Origin: Providencia zhijiangensis
GTDB taxonomy: Bacteria; Pseudomonadota; Gammaproteobacteria; Enterobacterales; Enterobacteriaceae
Direction of reading: 5' to 3'
Length of the DNA stretch: 64,000 bases
NCBI RefSeq assembly: GCF_030315915.2
Contig: NZ_CP135990.1
Location: forward strand, 3,410,001 to 3,474,000
Part shown: positions 45,167-58,529 of the stretch, piece by piece
Numbering within the stretch: position 1 is the first letter of the stretch
Layout of the letters: every line of letters begins with the position of its first letter
Position numbers and translations under genes: made by a program
Notes under the pieces: generated by a model
What the model saw: only the letters and a program-made list of their open reading frames with translations
Told to the model about the DNA's origin: nothing
Databases searched by the model: none

Positions 45167-46084
45167 CTATTGCTGGCCCGATTCTAATAGGTCGTCTTGT
45201 TCTTGGCCTAACAGCGCCAATTCCAACAATGCGTAGCGGTGCTCAACAAAGCTGTGTGCGTTGTTAGCTACCGTCAGTTTGAATAACGCAGTTGCGCTAT
45301 CCTTATCCCCCAGACTTAGGTAATGCTTACCTAAATAGAAGTTAGTTTCACTGAGATGCTCAGCGAGCGAAGTGTTATCCGTAGATGTCTCTTTCAAACG
45401 CTCCATCAATGTCGTTTCATTGATATTGCCAAGATAGAATTCTACGATATTCCAGCCCCATTGCCCTTTCTCCGCTTGATTGTAGCGGGCAGCAAGATTG
45501 TCTTGTGCCATACGCGGGTCTATGTCTTTCTCTACGAGATAAAGCCACAGAGTACGAAAAGGATCATTTGGATCTATCTGATAATACGCCAGCAGATCAT
45601 CCTGCGCTAATTTGTATCGTCCACCGTAATATAATGCGATGCCACGATTCATTCGCGCGAAATTGTAAGTTGGATCAAGCTCTAAAACAGAATCAAACGC
45701 TTCATAGGCGGCATCATAGTTGCCAGCCTGCGTAAAATATATTCCTAAAAAGTTAAAGATTTCAGGAATATCCGGACGGATTGACAACGCAGTTGAAAAA
45801 TCATTACGTGCCAGCGCCCTTAAACCGAGACTATCATACAGTACTCCGCGCTCATATAAAAGCTGCGCGTACTCATCATCGGTCAAAGATCGGCTCGCAA
45901 GGATTTGTTCCATACGAGCCAAAATCACTTCTTGTTGTAATGAAGGCTGCAATGGAACTGCAAAAACCTCGTTTTTACGCCAATCTTTATTACTACATCC
46001 AATAATAATAAAAAAGATGAACGCGGATAGCACACGAACTAAGGTGCGGCTATCGATAAAACGAAAGTTAATACAGTTCTGCAT
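45167..46084 (-). CDS. nlpI: Lipoprotein NlpI
   Basis: NlpI is an outer-membrane lipoprotein that binds the protease Prc and scaffolds murein hydrolases. It has 305 residues, with the lipidated Cys at position 30 after FIFFIIIGC, a longer pre-sequence than E. coli's (Cys near 19), so a later start is conceivable. The mature protein is made of TPR helices ([60 protein letters not shown]) and ends [19 protein letters not shown]. It lies between pnp and deaD as in E. coli. Confidence 0.95.
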   Translation of the reverse strand: MQNCINFRFIDSRTLVRVLSAFIFFIIIGCSNKDWRKNEVFAVPLQPSLQQEVILARMEQILASRSLTDDEYAQLLYERGVLYDSLGLRALARNDFSTALSIRPDIPEIFNFLGIYFTQAGNYDAAYEAFDSVLELDPTYNFARMNRGIALYYGGRYKLAQDDLLAYYQIDPNDPFRTLWLYLVEKDIDPRMAQDNLAARYNQAEKGQWGWNIVEFYLGNINETTLMERLKETSTDNTSLAEHLSETNFYLGKHYLSLGDKDSATALFKLTVANNAHSFVEHRYALLELALLGQEQDDLLESGQQ

Positions 46085-46165
46085 ACTACGCCCTTACATT
46101 ACCACTAGTCAGCAAATTTAGGCTGATAGCGCCCAAGTTTATCAGGCGCTACACTTTCGGTCAGC

Positions 46166-48286
46166 TTATTCTGCTGATTCCTGCTGTGCTGGAGCTTCTT
46201 CGCCAGCAACAGCTTCTTTCATGCTCAGGCGAATACGGCCTTGACGGTCGATTTCTAACACCTTAACAGGAACTTCTTGACCCATTTGCAGGTAGTCAGT
46301 CACTTTCTCTACACGCTTGTCAGCGATTTGAGAAATGTGAACCAGACCTTCTTTACCGCCACCGATAGCAACGAATGCACCGAAGTCAACAATACGAGTC
46401 ACTTTACCTGGGTAGATACGACCCACTTCAACTTCTGCAGTGATGTCTTCGATGCGACGAATTGCTTCTTTCGCTTTCAGGCCATCAGTTGCTGCGATCT
46501 TCACAGTACCGTCATCTTCGATTTCGATAGTTGTGCCTGTTTCTTCCGTTAATGCGCGGATAACAGAACCACCTTTACCGATGACATCTTTGATCTTGTC
46601 TGGGTTGATACGGATGGTGTAAATGCGTGGAGCGAACTCAGAGATCTCTTCACGTGGACCATTGATAGCTTGTTCCATTGTGCCAAGGATATGCAGACGC
46701 GCACCTTTAGCTTGGTTCAGAGCCACTTGCATGATTTCGCGAGTGATACCTTCGATTTTGATATCCATTTGCAGTGCGCTGATACCGTCACGGCTACCCG
46801 CTACTTTAAAGTCCATATCACCTAAGTGGTCTTCGTCACCTAAGATGTCAGACAGGACAACGAAATCGTCGCCTTCTTTCACCAGACCCATCGCGATACC
46901 CGCAACAGCCGCTTTAATTGGTACACCAGCATCCATCAGAGCCAGAGACGCACCACATACAGATGCCATTGAAGAAGAACCGTTAGATTCCGTGATTTCA
47001 GAAACCACACGTACTGTGTACGGGAATTCTGCTTGTGAAGGCATAACTGCCAGCACACCACGTTTCGCTAAGCGACCGTGACCAATTTCACGACGTTTAG
47101 GTGAACCAACCATACCAGTCTCACCAACAGAGTATGGAGGGAAGTTGTAGTGGAATAAGAAGCGGTCAGTGTATTCGCCCATTAATTGGTCGATAACCTG
47201 TGCATCACGCTCAGTACCTAATGTTGCAGTAACCAGCGCCTGAGTTTCACCACGGGTGAACAGTGCAGAACCGTGAGTACGTGGCAGAACACCAGTACGA
47301 ACGTCCAGCGCACGAACCATGTCTTTCTCACGACCATCGATACGTGGCTCACCACGGATAACGCGGCTACGAACAACTTGTTTTTCTAAGTGAGCAAGAA
47401 TGTCTGACACTTCAGAAACATCGACGTTTTCATCTTCAGCAACCAGAGTTGCAATCACTTCGTCTTTGATCAAGTCAACTTGAGCATAACGCTCTTGTTT
47501 CTCAGTGATACGGTAAGCATCGCCCATACGGCTTTCAGCCAGTGCAGCAACGCGATCGTTCAGAGCTTGGTTAACTGGCTCTGGCTGCCAATCCCATTTC
47601 TCTTTGCCCGCTTCTTTGACTAATTCATTGATGTTCTGAATAACAACTTGTTGTTGATCGTGACCGAACACAACTGCACCCAGCATTTGCTCTTCGCTTA
47701 ACAGTTCAGCTTCTGACTCAACCATTAATACTGCGCTGTCAGTACCTGCAACTACTAAATCCAGACGGCTTGATTTTAATTCATCAGCAGTTGGGTTCAG
47801 AACATATTGGTCATTGATAAAACCAACACGTGCAGCACCGATAGGACCATTGAATGGAACACCAGACAGTGCCAGTGCAGCAGATGCACCGATCATCGCA
47901 ACGATATCTGGGTTAACTTGTGGGTTAACAGAAACAACGGTAGCGATGATTTGGATTTCGTTCAGGAAGCCTTCTGGGAACAGAGGACGTAATGGACGGT
48001 CAATCAGACGTGCAACTAAAGTTTCGCCTTCACCAGGACGGCCTTCACGACGGAAGAAGCTACCTGGGATACGACCTGCAGCGTAAGTACGCTCTTGGTA
48101 GTTAACCGTTAAAGGGAAGAAATCTTGCCCTTCTTTAACTTTTTTCTGTGCCACAGCAGTCACGAATACTGCGGTGTCATCCATGTTTACCATCACCGCC
48201 GCCGTTGCTTGGCGTGCGATCATTCCTGTTTCTAATGTTACGGTATGCTGGCCATACTGGAACTTACGAACAATAGGATTTAACAA
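46166..48286 (-). CDS. pnp: Polynucleotide phosphorylase
   Basis: PNPase is a trimeric 3'-5' phosphorolytic exoribonuclease and degradosome component. The 706-residue protein has two RNase PH domains (the first with [22 protein letters not shown], the second with [14 protein letters not shown] and [20 protein letters not shown]), a helical linker, KH (~553-612, [16 protein letters not shown]) and S1 (~620-690, [13 protein letters not shown]) domains. A long hairpin in the 5' leader matches the RNase III processing site through which E. coli PNPase represses its own synthesis. Confidence 0.97.
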   Translation of the reverse strand: MLNPIVRKFQYGQHTVTLETGMIARQATAAVMVNMDDTAVFVTAVAQKKVKEGQDFFPLTVNYQERTYAAGRIPGSFFRREGRPGEGETLVARLIDRPLRPLFPEGFLNEIQIIATVVSVNPQVNPDIVAMIGASAALALSGVPFNGPIGAARVGFINDQYVLNPTADELKSSRLDLVVAGTDSAVLMVESEAELLSEEQMLGAVVFGHDQQQVVIQNINELVKEAGKEKWDWQPEPVNQALNDRVAALAESRMGDAYRITEKQERYAQVDLIKDEVIATLVAEDENVDVSEVSDILAHLEKQVVRSRVIRGEPRIDGREKDMVRALDVRTGVLPRTHGSALFTRGETQALVTATLGTERDAQVIDQLMGEYTDRFLFHYNFPPYSVGETGMVGSPKRREIGHGRLAKRGVLAVMPSQAEFPYTVRVVSEITESNGSSSMASVCGASLALMDAGVPIKAAVAGIAMGLVKEGDDFVVLSDILGDEDHLGDMDFKVAGSRDGISALQMDIKIEGITREIMQVALNQAKGARLHILGTMEQAINGPREEISEFAPRIYTIRINPDKIKDVIGKGGSVIRALTEETGTTIEIEDDGTVKIAATDGLKAKEAIRRIEDITAEVEVGRIYPGKVTRIVDFGAFVAIGGGKEGLVHISQIADKRVEKVTDYLQMGQEVPVKVLEIDRQGRIRLSMKEAVAGEEAPAQQESAE

Positions 48287-48354
48287 AATATTACCCTTTT
48301 TGTAAGGCTACGAGAGATTCTCAAGTAGCATGGTTTATTTTCTGACTACAGCCT

Positions 48355-48407
48355 CGCGACTAATGAGAGGATTGATATTCCAATCATCAATTCTCTCATT
48401 AGTCGCG
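48355..48407 (-). promoter_or_regulatory. Long hairpin in the pnp leader (probable RNase III site)
   Basis: A perfect stem of 15 bp (CGCGACTAATGAGAG / CTCTCATTAGTCGCG) continues inward as G-U plus ATTGAT / ATCAAT, about 22 bp in total with a 9-base loop. It lies 69 bases before the pnp start. In E. coli the equivalent structure is cut by RNase III for pnp autoregulation. Confidence 0.8.
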
Positions 48408-48526
48408 CGAATACGGATGTAGTTTTAAGTGGTTTTAATTAAAACAGTCAATTATCGATAATAGCTTAACATTTTAGTTAAGTATAATTCGAGTATTACT
48501 TCAACTTTCAACTAACTTTTAGAAGA

Positions 48527-48553
48527 AAAGGGGCCATTTGGCCCCTTTCCTCT
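48527..48553 (-). terminator. Terminator/attenuator between rpsO and pnp
   Basis: The stem AAAAGGGGCC / GGCCCCTTTT has a 4-base loop just after the rpsO stop. In E. coli this terminator is partly read through into pnp. Confidence 0.85.
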
Positions 48554-48566
48554 GAAACTGACAAGA

Positions 48567-48836
48567 TTAACGACGCAGACCCAGACGCTCGATCAGCGCT
48601 GTGTAACGTGCGATATCTTTACCTTTCAGGTAAGCTTGTAAACGACGACGCTGAGCAACCATACGCAGCAGACCACGACGGCTGTGGTGATCTTTTTTGT
48701 GCTCGGAGAAGTGACCTTGCAGATGGTTGATTTGTGCAGTTAACAGAGCGATTTGAACTTCGCTTGAACCCGTGTCGTTTTCACCGCGGCCGAATTCAGC
48801 AACGATTTTCGCTTTCGCTTCAGTACTTAGAGACAT
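48567..48836 (-). CDS. rpsO: 30S ribosomal protein S15
   Basis: S15 is a primary 16S rRNA-binding protein that organises the central domain of the 30S subunit. ATG 48836 ([12 protein letters not shown]) gives 89 residues as in E. coli; a frame extension to 48848 lacks support. Conserved blocks are [32 protein letters not shown] and [12 protein letters not shown]. It lies between truB and pnp in the standard order. GGAG lies before the start. Confidence 0.98.
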   Translation of the reverse strand: MSLSTEAKAKIVAEFGRGENDTGSSEVQIALLTAQINHLQGHFSEHKKDHHSRRGLLRMVAQRRRLQAYLKGKDIARYTALIERLGLRR

Positions 48837-48950
48837 AATAAACTCCAAAATAATATAAATTTAAGTGATGAGAGCCAATCTCTAATTTAGCATCTCAAGA
48901 TTTAGCGCCGTCATTCTACGCTGCTTAGGGCAGCAAAGCAATAAGCGCCA

Positions 48951-49904
48951 TTATGCGGACGGTTCATTTTCAACGACCAAACGCTTCGGTGCAATACGTC
49001 CATCTTCACTAATCAAAGCAATACCGATAAACCGCTGCTCTGAACCACAAGTGACTCGGATCATGTCGCCTTCCACTAGGTCTTTTACATCACCACGAAC
49101 AGGTTGACCCTGTTTAAAATACGCGGCTGTTTCCTCAGTAATATTCACTGCAGGAAAATGAACCACTGCGGTATCCATTGGCAATAATAGCGAATCGAGC
49201 AAGGATTCAAATGAGCCTTCTCCCGCATCCACTTTTGCCCGCAAAGCAGCTAATTGTTCCAACGTGACCATACGATCGTAAGGATAATTTGCCACTTGTA
49301 CACGACGCAGATAAGTGACGTGCGCACCACATCCTAACATTTCACCTAAATCGTCAATAATAGTCCGAATATAGGTGCCTTTAGAACAGTGAATTTCCAG
49401 TTCTAATTCGTTGTTATCCCAACGAATAAACTGAAGTTCATACACTGTAATTGGGCGTGCTTCACGCTCTACCGTAATACCTTTACGTGCGTATTCATAT
49501 AATGGGCGCCCTTGATGTTTCAGCGCTGAATACATGGAAGGCACTTGCAGGGTATCCCCTCGAAAATGTTCGAGGGCTTCCTCAAGTTGCTGTGCCGTAA
49601 AAGTGATATCGCGTTCGCTGATGATTTCACCATGGGAGTCGGAAGTATCCGTTCGTTGACCAAGGCGAGCAATCACGCGATAGCGCTTATCTGAATCGAG
49701 TAAAAACTGTGAAAATTTCGTCGCTTCGCCAAGGCAGACTGGCAACATACCGGTCGCTAATGGATCCAGTGCCCCAGTATGCCCAGCTTTATTCGCGTTG
49801 AAAAAGCGCCGCACTTTTTGCAGCGCATCGTTTGAGGAAATATCGGTGGGCTTATCTAACAGCACAACGCCGTCAATATTGCGCCCGCTACGACGACGCC
49901 CCAT
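48951..49904 (-). CDS. truB: tRNA pseudouridine(55) synthase
   Basis: TruB makes pseudouridine 55 in the T loop of tRNAs and acts as a tRNA chaperone. It has 317 residues. The catalytic Asp lies in [17 protein letters not shown] (near residue 48), with YSALKHQG and [10 protein letters not shown] as further family motifs and a C-terminal PUA-like domain (~250-310). Its start shares one base with the rbfA stop, so the two are coupled within the nusA-infB-rbfA-truB-rpsO operon. Confidence 0.97.
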   Translation of the reverse strand: MGRRRSGRNIDGVVLLDKPTDISSNDALQKVRRFFNANKAGHTGALDPLATGMLPVCLGEATKFSQFLLDSDKRYRVIARLGQRTDTSDSHGEIISERDITFTAQQLEEALEHFRGDTLQVPSMYSALKHQGRPLYEYARKGITVEREARPITVYELQFIRWDNNELELEIHCSKGTYIRTIIDDLGEMLGCGAHVTYLRRVQVANYPYDRMVTLEQLAALRAKVDAGEGSFESLLDSLLLPMDTAVVHFPAVNITEETAAYFKQGQPVRGDVKDLVEGDMIRVTCGSEQRFIGIALISEDGRIAPKRLVVENEPSA

Positions 49905-50314
49905 TATTTTTCCTCTTTACTATCTGTACCTGCACGACGCTCTTCGTCATTACGAATCACGTTCGATACTAAGTTAGACATACGCATACCATCAACTAGT
50001 GAGTTGTCATATTCAAACGTTAACTCAGGAATAATACGTAAACGCATTGCTTTCCCCAGTAATGAACGAATGAAACCTGACGCTTCATTTAATGCTTTAA
50101 TGCCGTCTGCAACCATCTCTTCTTCACTTTTTTCATTCGCAAAGTTGAAGAAAGTGACGAAGACTTTACCGTATGCCAGATCCCGTGACAGCTCTACACC
50201 AGAAACGGTTGCCATGCCAATACGGGGATCTTTGATTTCGCGCTGCAAGATAATCGCAATTTCTTTTTGCATTTCTTGAGCTACGCGCTGAGAACGACTG
50301 AATTCTTTTGCCAT
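49904..50314 (-). CDS. rbfA: 30S ribosome-binding factor A
   Basis: RbfA is a KH-fold assembly factor that assists 16S rRNA 5'-end maturation and is needed in the cold. It has 136 residues: [20 protein letters not shown] at the N-terminus, IKDPRIG, VFVTFF and [19 protein letters not shown] near the C-terminus. It is downstream of infB (85 bases) and overlaps truB by one base. Confidence 0.97.
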   Translation of the reverse strand: MAKEFSRSQRVAQEMQKEIAIILQREIKDPRIGMATVSGVELSRDLAYGKVFVTFFNFANEKSEEEMVADGIKALNEASGFIRSLLGKAMRLRIIPELTFEYDNSLVDGMRMSNLVSNVIRNDEERRAGTDSKEEK

Positions 50315-50399
50315 CGTTAATCTCCTGACAATAAAGGGGGCAATAGCCCCCTCATTAATACTATTTTGTCACCACGATACTTCGTGGGTACTCACAAAA

Positions 50400-53138
50400 T
50401 TAACCGTCGATTGAACGTTTAACTTCGATAACTTCAAAGACTTCGATCATATCGCCGACACGGACATCGTTGTAGTTCTTAACACCGATACCACATTCCA
50501 TACCGTTACGAACTTCGCTAACGTCATCTTTAAAGCGACGCAGTGATTCCAGCTCACCTTCGTAGATAACCACGTTATCACGCAGAACGCGGATTGGGTT
50601 ATTACGCTTGATGGTACCTTCAGTAACCATACAACCAGCAACTGCACCAAATTTCGGTGATTTGAACACATCACGGACTTCTGCAAGACCCATGATTTGC
50701 TGTTTGTATTCAGGTGCCAACATACCGCTCATCGCTTGTTTGATTTCATCAATCAGGCTATAGATGACGGAGTAGTAACGTAAATCAACGCTTTCGCTTT
50801 CAACTACGCGACGAGCAGATGCATCGGCACGGACGTTAAAGCCAAGAATGATCGCATTAGAAGCTGCAGCCAGAGTTGCATCAGTTTCAGTGATACCACC
50901 CACGCCAGAACCGATGATTTTGATTTTAACTTCATCAGTTGACAGTTTCATCAGAGAGTCAGTGATAGCTTCACAGGTACCTTGAACGTCAGTTTTCAGT
51001 ACGATATTCAGTTCAGAAACTTTACCTTCTTCCATGTTAGCAAACATGTTTTCCAGTTTAGATTTCTGCTGACGAGCTAATTTCACATCACGGAATTTAC
51101 CTTGACGATACAGGGCAACTTCACGCGCTTTTTTCTCATCACGAACAACTGTCGCTTCATCACCCGCTGAAGGAACGCTGGACAGACCCAGGATCTCAAC
51201 TGGCATTGAAGGGCCGGCAGACAGAACTTCTTTACCTAATTCGTTGCGCATTGCACGAATACGGCCGTATTCAAATCCACACAGTACGATGTCGCCTTTG
51301 TTCAATGTACCTTCTTGAACTAAGATAGTTGCCACTGGGCCACGACCTTTGTCTAGGTAAGATTCAACAACCACACCGCTTGCCATGCCTGCATATACCG
51401 CTTTCAGTTCTAAAACTTCAGCTTGCAGCAAGATAGCATCTAACAGTTCATCGATACCGGTACCCACTTTCGCAGACACACCGATAAACTGAGTGTCACC
51501 GCCCCACTCTTCAGAAATAACGCCGTACTGAGACAGCTCATTTCTGACGCGATCTGGGTCAGCTTCTGGTTTATCCATTTTGTTGACCGCCACAACGATT
51601 GGCACACCTGCTGCTTTCGCATGCTGGATAGCTTCGATTGTTTGTGGCATAACACCATCATCTGCAGCAACAACCAGAACAACGATATCCGTTGCCTGAG
51701 CACCACGAGCACGCATTGATGTAAACGCGGCGTGACCTGGGGTGTCTAAGAAGGTGATCATACCTTTGTCAGTTTGAACGTGGTATGCACCGATGTGCTG
51801 AGTAATACCACCTGCTTCGCCTGATGCTACTTTCGTTGAACGAATGTAGTCCAGTAAAGAGGTTTTACCGTGGTCAACGTGACCCATGATGGTAACAACT
51901 GGCGCGCGAGCTTCTTTAACTGCTGAGCCAGTGTCACGGTCGTTCATTACCGATTCTTCTAACTCATTCTCACGACGCAGAATAACTTTGTGACCCATTT
52001 CTTCTGCAACTAATTGTGCAGTTTCTTGGTCAATCACTTGGTTGATGGTTGCCATTGCACCCATTTTCATCATCGTTTTGATGACTTGGGAGCCTTTAAC
52101 TGCCATCTTGTTAGCTAATTCGCCAACAGTGATAGTTTCGCCGATAACAACGTCACGGTTTACCGCTGCAACTGGTTTGGTGAAGCTTTGTTGTAAAGAG
52201 CTTCCTTTACGTTGCTTACCTTTAGTGCGACCTGAGCGGCCAGCAGCGCGTTCTTCTTCGCGATCCGCTTTTTCAGAAAGTTTGTTGCCTTTCTTCTGGC
52301 GAGGTGCTTTAGCAGAACGGTTACGTGAACGACGACCTTCTTCTTTCTCATCACTTTCATCTTCCGCCGCACGAGCGTGGGTAGATGTTGTTGTGTGATA
52401 GTCGCTATCATCTTCAGATTTGCTATCTGAGTTCCAGTCTTCGCCTTTTTCTTCAGCCATTTTACGGGCTTCTTCAGCAACACGGCGCGCATCAGCTTCA
52501 ACTTTACGTTGAGTTTCTTCTTCCGCTTTGCGTTTCAGTTCAGCAGCTTCGGCTTCAAGGCGCTGTTTGTCAGCGTTACTTTCAGTTGCCGCTTTGCTTG
52601 GTTTTTGATTTTCGCTTTGTTTCACTTTTTCTCTTTCCGCTACTTCGCGCGTAGCTTTATCAGCTGCTTCACGTTTTGCTTTCTCTTCGGCTTCACGTTT
52701 TGCGTTAGCTTCTGCGTCACGTTTTGCAGCGTCTTCTGCTGCACGTTTCGCTTCTGCTTCACGTTTTGCCAGTTCCTCAGCTTCGCGCTGTGCTTGCTCT
52801 TCCGCTTCACGCTGCGCCTGCTCTTCCGCTTGCGCTTCTTCAGCGTCGCGGTTCACATAAGTGCGTTTTTTGCGGACTTCAACATTTACCGATTTGCTTT
52901 TGCCACCGGTGACTGGAACACTCAGCGTACTACGAGTTTTACGCTGCAATGTTAACTTACTTGGCTGCCCCGCTGCTCCGCCTTGTTCACGGTTTAAGTG
53001 GTTCAGTAAAGTTTCTTTCTCAGTCTGGCTAACAGAGTCATTCGCACCTTTCGTGATCCCTGCTTCAGCAAATTGCTGTACCAGGCGTTCAACTGTGGTT
53101 TGAATTTCCGTTGCCAGTGATTTTACAGTTTCTGTCAT
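50400..53138 (-). CDS. infB: Translation initiation factor IF-2
   Basis: IF-2 is the GTPase that brings fMet-tRNA to the 30S subunit and promotes subunit joining. ATG 53138 ([13 protein letters not shown]) gives 912 residues; the longer frame overlaps nusA and is not conserved. The N-terminal IF2_N domain is followed by a long charged region with Ala/Glu/Arg repeats (~125-240, a highly helical linker), a second IF2_N, then the G domain: [20 protein letters not shown] and NKMDKPEAD. The linker repeat number is the main length variation from E. coli (890). Confidence 0.97.
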   Translation of the reverse strand: MTETVKSLATEIQTTVERLVQQFAEAGITKGANDSVSQTEKETLLNHLNREQGGAAGQPSKLTLQRKTRSTLSVPVTGGKSKSVNVEVRKKRTYVNRDAEEAQAEEQAQREAEEQAQREAEELAKREAEAKRAAEDAAKRDAEANAKREAEEKAKREAADKATREVAEREKVKQSENQKPSKAATESNADKQRLEAEAAELKRKAEEETQRKVEADARRVAEEARKMAEEKGEDWNSDSKSEDDSDYHTTTSTHARAAEDESDEKEEGRRSRNRSAKAPRQKKGNKLSEKADREEERAAGRSGRTKGKQRKGSSLQQSFTKPVAAVNRDVVIGETITVGELANKMAVKGSQVIKTMMKMGAMATINQVIDQETAQLVAEEMGHKVILRRENELEESVMNDRDTGSAVKEARAPVVTIMGHVDHGKTSLLDYIRSTKVASGEAGGITQHIGAYHVQTDKGMITFLDTPGHAAFTSMRARGAQATDIVVLVVAADDGVMPQTIEAIQHAKAAGVPIVVAVNKMDKPEADPDRVRNELSQYGVISEEWGGDTQFIGVSAKVGTGIDELLDAILLQAEVLELKAVYAGMASGVVVESYLDKGRGPVATILVQEGTLNKGDIVLCGFEYGRIRAMRNELGKEVLSAGPSMPVEILGLSSVPSAGDEATVVRDEKKAREVALYRQGKFRDVKLARQQKSKLENMFANMEEGKVSELNIVLKTDVQGTCEAITDSLMKLSTDEVKIKIIGSGVGGITETDATLAAASNAIILGFNVRADASARRVVESESVDLRYYSVIYSLIDEIKQAMSGMLAPEYKQQIMGLAEVRDVFKSPKFGAVAGCMVTEGTIKRNNPIRVLRDNVVIYEGELESLRRFKDDVSEVRNGMECGIGVKNYNDVRVGDMIEVFEVIEVKRSIDG

Positions 53139-53161
53139 GCCGTTCCTTCCTGCTACAGTGT

Positions 53162-55146
<1,985 letters not shown>

Positions 55147-55162
55147 GCCCACCCCCAGACAT

Positions 55163-55182
55163 AAAAAAAGGGCATAAAGCCC
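55163..55182 (-). terminator. Second leader attenuator between metY and rimP
   Basis: On the minus strand GGGC-TTTAT-GCCC is followed by seven T, immediately before the rimP ribosome-binding site. The stem is short. Confidence 0.7.
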
Positions 55183-55204
55183 AGTTAATTCGATTGTCAA
55201 ATAA

Positions 55205-55230
55205 CAAAAAACCCCGAAATTCGGGGCTTT
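55205..55230 (-). terminator. First leader terminator between metY and rimP
   Basis: On the minus strand CCCCGAA/TTCGGGG is followed by six T. In tandem with the next hairpin it matches the E. coli metY-rimP leader, where read-through sets rimP-nusA-infB expression. Confidence 0.87.
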
Positions 55231-55359
55231 TGTAACTGGACCCATAGTACATGGGTTTACCGTGCTCTTAGTATACCTTGAAAATCTAGATAAATCGATG
55301 AGAAATTACGATAACGATATCTGATATTGTTGCGACAAGATATGTATGGCTAAGAGAAA

Positions 55360-55436
<77 letters not shown>

Positions 55437-55493
55437 TTCGAAACGTGACTATTTTACACCGACTATTGTGAGTTCACAAGTCGTCTAAAATAA

Positions 55494-55583
55494 TGGTGCC
55501 GAGGACGGGACTTGAACCCGTACGCCCGTTTTGTAGGCACTACCACCTCAAGGTAGCGTGTATACCAATTTCACCACCTCGGC
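55494..55583 (-). tRNA. leuU: tRNA-Leu (anticodon GAG)
   Basis: This is a 90-nt class II tRNA. The acceptor strand GCCGAGG pairs with CCTCGGC before CCA. The anticodon loop reads CCTTGAGGT (GAG), and a long variable arm and GGTTCAAGTCC T arm are present. It lies between secG and metY, as expected for leuU. Confidence 0.95.
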
Positions 55584-55689
55584 ACTGAGGCGAGGTTACT
55601 AATTTAATAATCAATAACCTCAAATTTTTAACTTCTTACTGCTTTACTACTAATGAAGACATAAAGTCGTCATTCGGAATCTGTCACAC

Positions 55690-56034
55690 TTAACGAGGAA
55701 TATCGCTCGTTGGTGTTGCTGGTGCTGCCGGAACGTCTGTTGGTTGCTCGACTTTTGCCGGTTCGCTAATGTTTTCCCACTTACTACCTGAACCAGTTCC
55801 ATATTTATTGGCAGTCATGTTGCCAAGAATTAAACTGATGATGAAAAACACAGCAGCCAAGATTCCAGTCATACGGGTCATGAAGTTACCTGAGCCCGAT
55901 GAACCAAACAGTGTTGCAGAAGCGCCCGCACCGAATGATGCACCCATGTCAGCACCTTTACCTTGCTGTAACATGACCAGACCAATTAGGCCGATAGCCG
56001 CGAGCAAGAAAACAACTAAAAGAGCTATATACAT
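55690..56034 (-). CDS. secG: Protein-export membrane protein SecG
   Basis: SecG is the small subunit of the SecYEG translocon. The 114-residue protein has two membrane helices (ALLVVFLLAAIGLIGLVML and LAAVFFIISLILGNM) joined by the conserved Gly-rich loop QQGKGADMGASFGAGAS and FGSSGSGNFM. The C-terminal tail is Pro/Ala-rich and ends TSDIPR. It lies between glmM and leuU, the usual order. Confidence 0.97.
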   Translation of the reverse strand: MYIALLVVFLLAAIGLIGLVMLQQGKGADMGASFGAGASATLFGSSGSGNFMTRMTGILAAVFFIISLILGNMTANKYGTGSGSKWENISEPAKVEQPTDVPAAPATPTSDIPR

Positions 56035-56280
56035 TTGAGTTACCTATTCAGTTACAGCGCATAGCCTATGCTATGACCCTTATACTGCACACCTACTCAA
56101 AACATTATTACAGAATTGAGCAGGTGCGAATACTAACCAAAGCTGAGCCGACAAGCAAGTCTATTTTGATTTCATTTAACTATTTGAAGAAAAAAACAGC
56201 AAACTATCGAAATAATGCTCAACTCAGTGATTCGCCTCCCTCCAGCGGATTTTTATCCACTAAAGGGAGAATGTAAGACA

Positions 56281-57618
56281 TTAACCCGCTGCTTTAACTG
56301 CATCAGCAATACGGTTCGCCATTTCGGTGACAGTTTCTTCGTTCTCACCTTCAACCATGACACGAATCAGCGGTTCAGTACCTGATTTTCTCAGCAATAC
56401 ACGACCTTTACCGGCTAACTCTTTTTCCACTTGCTCATTTGCCGCAATAACAGCATCACTTTGCAGAGGATCGTGTTTGCCTTTAAAGCGTACGTTGACC
56501 AGAATTTGAGGTAGAAGCTTCATTCCGCTGCATAAATCATGCAGGCTCATATGGTTACGCACCATGGCACTCAATACTTGCAGACCCGCAACAATACCGT
56601 CGCCTGTTGTGGTTTTATCTAATAAAATCACATGACCTGAGTTTTCAGCCCCCATGCGCCAGCCTTTTTCTTGGAGTTTTTCCAGAACATAGCGGTCGCC
56701 CACTTTTGCTCGTTCAAATGGAATACCCAGCTGTTTCAGCGCAATTTCTAACCCCATATTGCTCATCAGTGTACCGACAACACCACCTTTTAACTGGCCT
56801 TGGCGAAGCGCTTCACGAGCGATGATATACAGAATTTGGTCACCATCGACTTTGTTACCTTGATGGTCAACCATGATAATGCGGTCGCCGTCACCATCAA
56901 ATGCTAAACCTACATCCGCTTTTTCAGCCAAAACACGCTCTTGCAGCTTACGAACGTCGGTTGCACCACACTCTTCGTTGATGTTGATCCCATTAGGATC
57001 GCAACCCATAGTGATGACTTGAGCGCCTAATTCACTAAAGACGTTAGGTGCGATGTGGTAAGTTGCACCGTTAGCACAGTCTAAAACAACTTTGAGGCTA
57101 TTTAAGCTTTGCTCATTCGGGAAAGTCCCTTTGCAGAATTCAATGTAACGTCCTGCGGCATCGACGATGCGGTTCGCACGACCCAGCTCCGCAGATTCAA
57201 CGCAAGTGATTGGTTTTTCCATTTCCGCTTCAATGGCTTCTTCAACTTCGTCAGGCAGTTTAGTCCCGTCGATGGAGAAGAATTTGATCCCATTATCATA
57301 GTAAGGGTTGTGGGAAGCTGAAATGACGATCCCAGCTTCTGCGCGGAAAGTGCGAGTCAAATAAGCCACTGCTGGCGTTGGCATTGGGCCAGTGAAGGAA
57401 GCAGATAACCCTGCGGCAGCTAAGCCAGCTTCTAATGAAGATTCCAGCATGTAGCCAGAAATACGCGTATCTTTACCAATGATAATTTTACGTGAGCCGT
57501 GACGAGCCAGTACTTTACCTGCAGCCCAGCCTAATTTTAAAACAAAATCAGGTGTAATTGGGCTATCGCCCACTTTGCCACGGATACCATCAGTACCAAA
57601 ATATTTACGGTTACTCAT
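56281..57618 (-). CDS. glmM: Phosphoglucosamine mutase
   Basis: GlmM converts glucosamine-6-phosphate to glucosamine-1-phosphate for UDP-GlcNAc synthesis. It has 445 residues in four domains. The phosphoserine loop is [13 protein letters not shown] (Ser near 102), the Mg site is [10 protein letters not shown], the sugar-binding loop is GAENSGHVI, and the phosphate loop is [15 protein letters not shown]. Its start overlaps folP by 8 bases, so the two are coupled. secG follows after about 250 bases. Confidence 0.97.
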   Translation of the reverse strand: MSNRKYFGTDGIRGKVGDSPITPDFVLKLGWAAGKVLARHGSRKIIIGKDTRISGYMLESSLEAGLAAAGLSASFTGPMPTPAVAYLTRTFRAEAGIVISASHNPYYDNGIKFFSIDGTKLPDEVEEAIEAEMEKPITCVESAELGRANRIVDAAGRYIEFCKGTFPNEQSLNSLKVVLDCANGATYHIAPNVFSELGAQVITMGCDPNGININEECGATDVRKLQERVLAEKADVGLAFDGDGDRIIMVDHQGNKVDGDQILYIIAREALRQGQLKGGVVGTLMSNMGLEIALKQLGIPFERAKVGDRYVLEKLQEKGWRMGAENSGHVILLDKTTTGDGIVAGLQVLSAMVRNHMSLHDLCSGMKLLPQILVNVRFKGKHDPLQSDAVIAANEQVEKELAGKGRVLLRKSGTEPLIRVMVEGENEETVTEMANRIADAVKAAG

Positions 57619-58459
57619 ACGCTAATTTTTCCTTTTCTGACAGAGTCATCTGAACGACTTGCATTGCTTGTACTGTCTCTTTCACATCATGAACTCGGAT
57701 AATTTGCGCTCCTTGCATTGCCGCAATAGTGGCACACGCTAAGCTACCCGCTAGACGTTCTTGAGGTGGAACATTTAATAATTGTCCAATCATAGATTTT
57801 CGTGACATCCCTGCCAAGAGCGGTAGTCCGAAATCATGAAATTGATCTAAATGCGCTAGTAACTGGTAATTATGCGACAGGTTCTTACCAAAACCAAAGC
57901 CTGGATCGAGGATTATTTGCTGTTTATCAATTCCCGCCTTCATGCAGCGCTCAATTTCACGGGCAAGATACTCTTTAACTTCTTTTACTACATTCACATA
58001 ATCGGGGGCATCTTGCATGGTTCTTGGTTGACCTTGCATGTGCATAATGCAGACGGGCAGCCCTAACTTTGCAGCGACTACAAGGGAGCCATCTTCATGT
58101 AACGAGCGAATATCATTGATGATATGCATCCCAGCTTTGGCTGCCTCATCCATTACTTGAGCTTTTGACGTGTCTACAGAGATCCAAACATCAAAACGTT
58201 TTGCAATCGCTTCCACAACAGGCACAACACGGTTAAGTTCTTCACTGATAGAAACCTCAGCCGCGCCCGGTCGGGTTGACTCGCCGCCAATATCAATAAT
58301 CGTAGCCCCTTCTTGTACCATTTTAGCGACATGATCTAGAGCATCATGATAACGATTATGAGTGCCACCATCTGAGAATGAATCAGGAGTAACATTCAAA
58401 ATCCCCATCACTTGAGGAGTGGATAAGTCAAGGAGGCGACCTCGGGCTTTAATATGCAT
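57611..58459 (-). CDS. folP: Dihydropteroate synthase
   Basis: FolP condenses p-aminobenzoate with dihydropterin pyrophosphate in folate synthesis and is the sulfonamide target. The 282-residue TIM barrel carries [53 protein letters not shown] and IIRVHDV. All catalytic segments are of the chromosomal type. It follows ftsH beyond a terminator and overlaps glmM by 8 bases. Confidence 0.97.
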   Translation of the reverse strand: MHIKARGRLLDLSTPQVMGILNVTPDSFSDGGTHNRYHDALDHVAKMVQEGATIIDIGGESTRPGAAEVSISEELNRVVPVVEAIAKRFDVWISVDTSKAQVMDEAAKAGMHIINDIRSLHEDGSLVVAAKLGLPVCIMHMQGQPRTMQDAPDYVNVVKEVKEYLAREIERCMKAGIDKQQIILDPGFGFGKNLSHNYQLLAHLDQFHDFGLPLLAGMSRKSMIGQLLNVPPQERLAGSLACATIAAMQGAQIIRVHDVKETVQAMQVVQMTLSEKEKLAYE

Positions 58460-58478
58460 GATTATTTTTCCTTAACGT

Positions 58479-58505
58479 AAAAAACCCCAGTGACCTGGGG
58501 TTTTT
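58479..58505 (-). terminator. Terminator between ftsH and folP
   Basis: The stem AAAAACCCCAG / CTGGGGTTTTT has a 4-base loop. The symmetric A/T flanks allow either orientation; it serves ftsH on the minus strand. Confidence 0.85.
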
Positions 58506-58529
58506 AATTATTCAACTTGTCACGATAGC

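Noticed and set aside
52042-52955. Overlapping plus-strand frames of up to 148 residues inside infB
   Set aside because: They are antisense shadows of the charged repeat linker of IF-2, without ribosome-binding sites or family resemblance.
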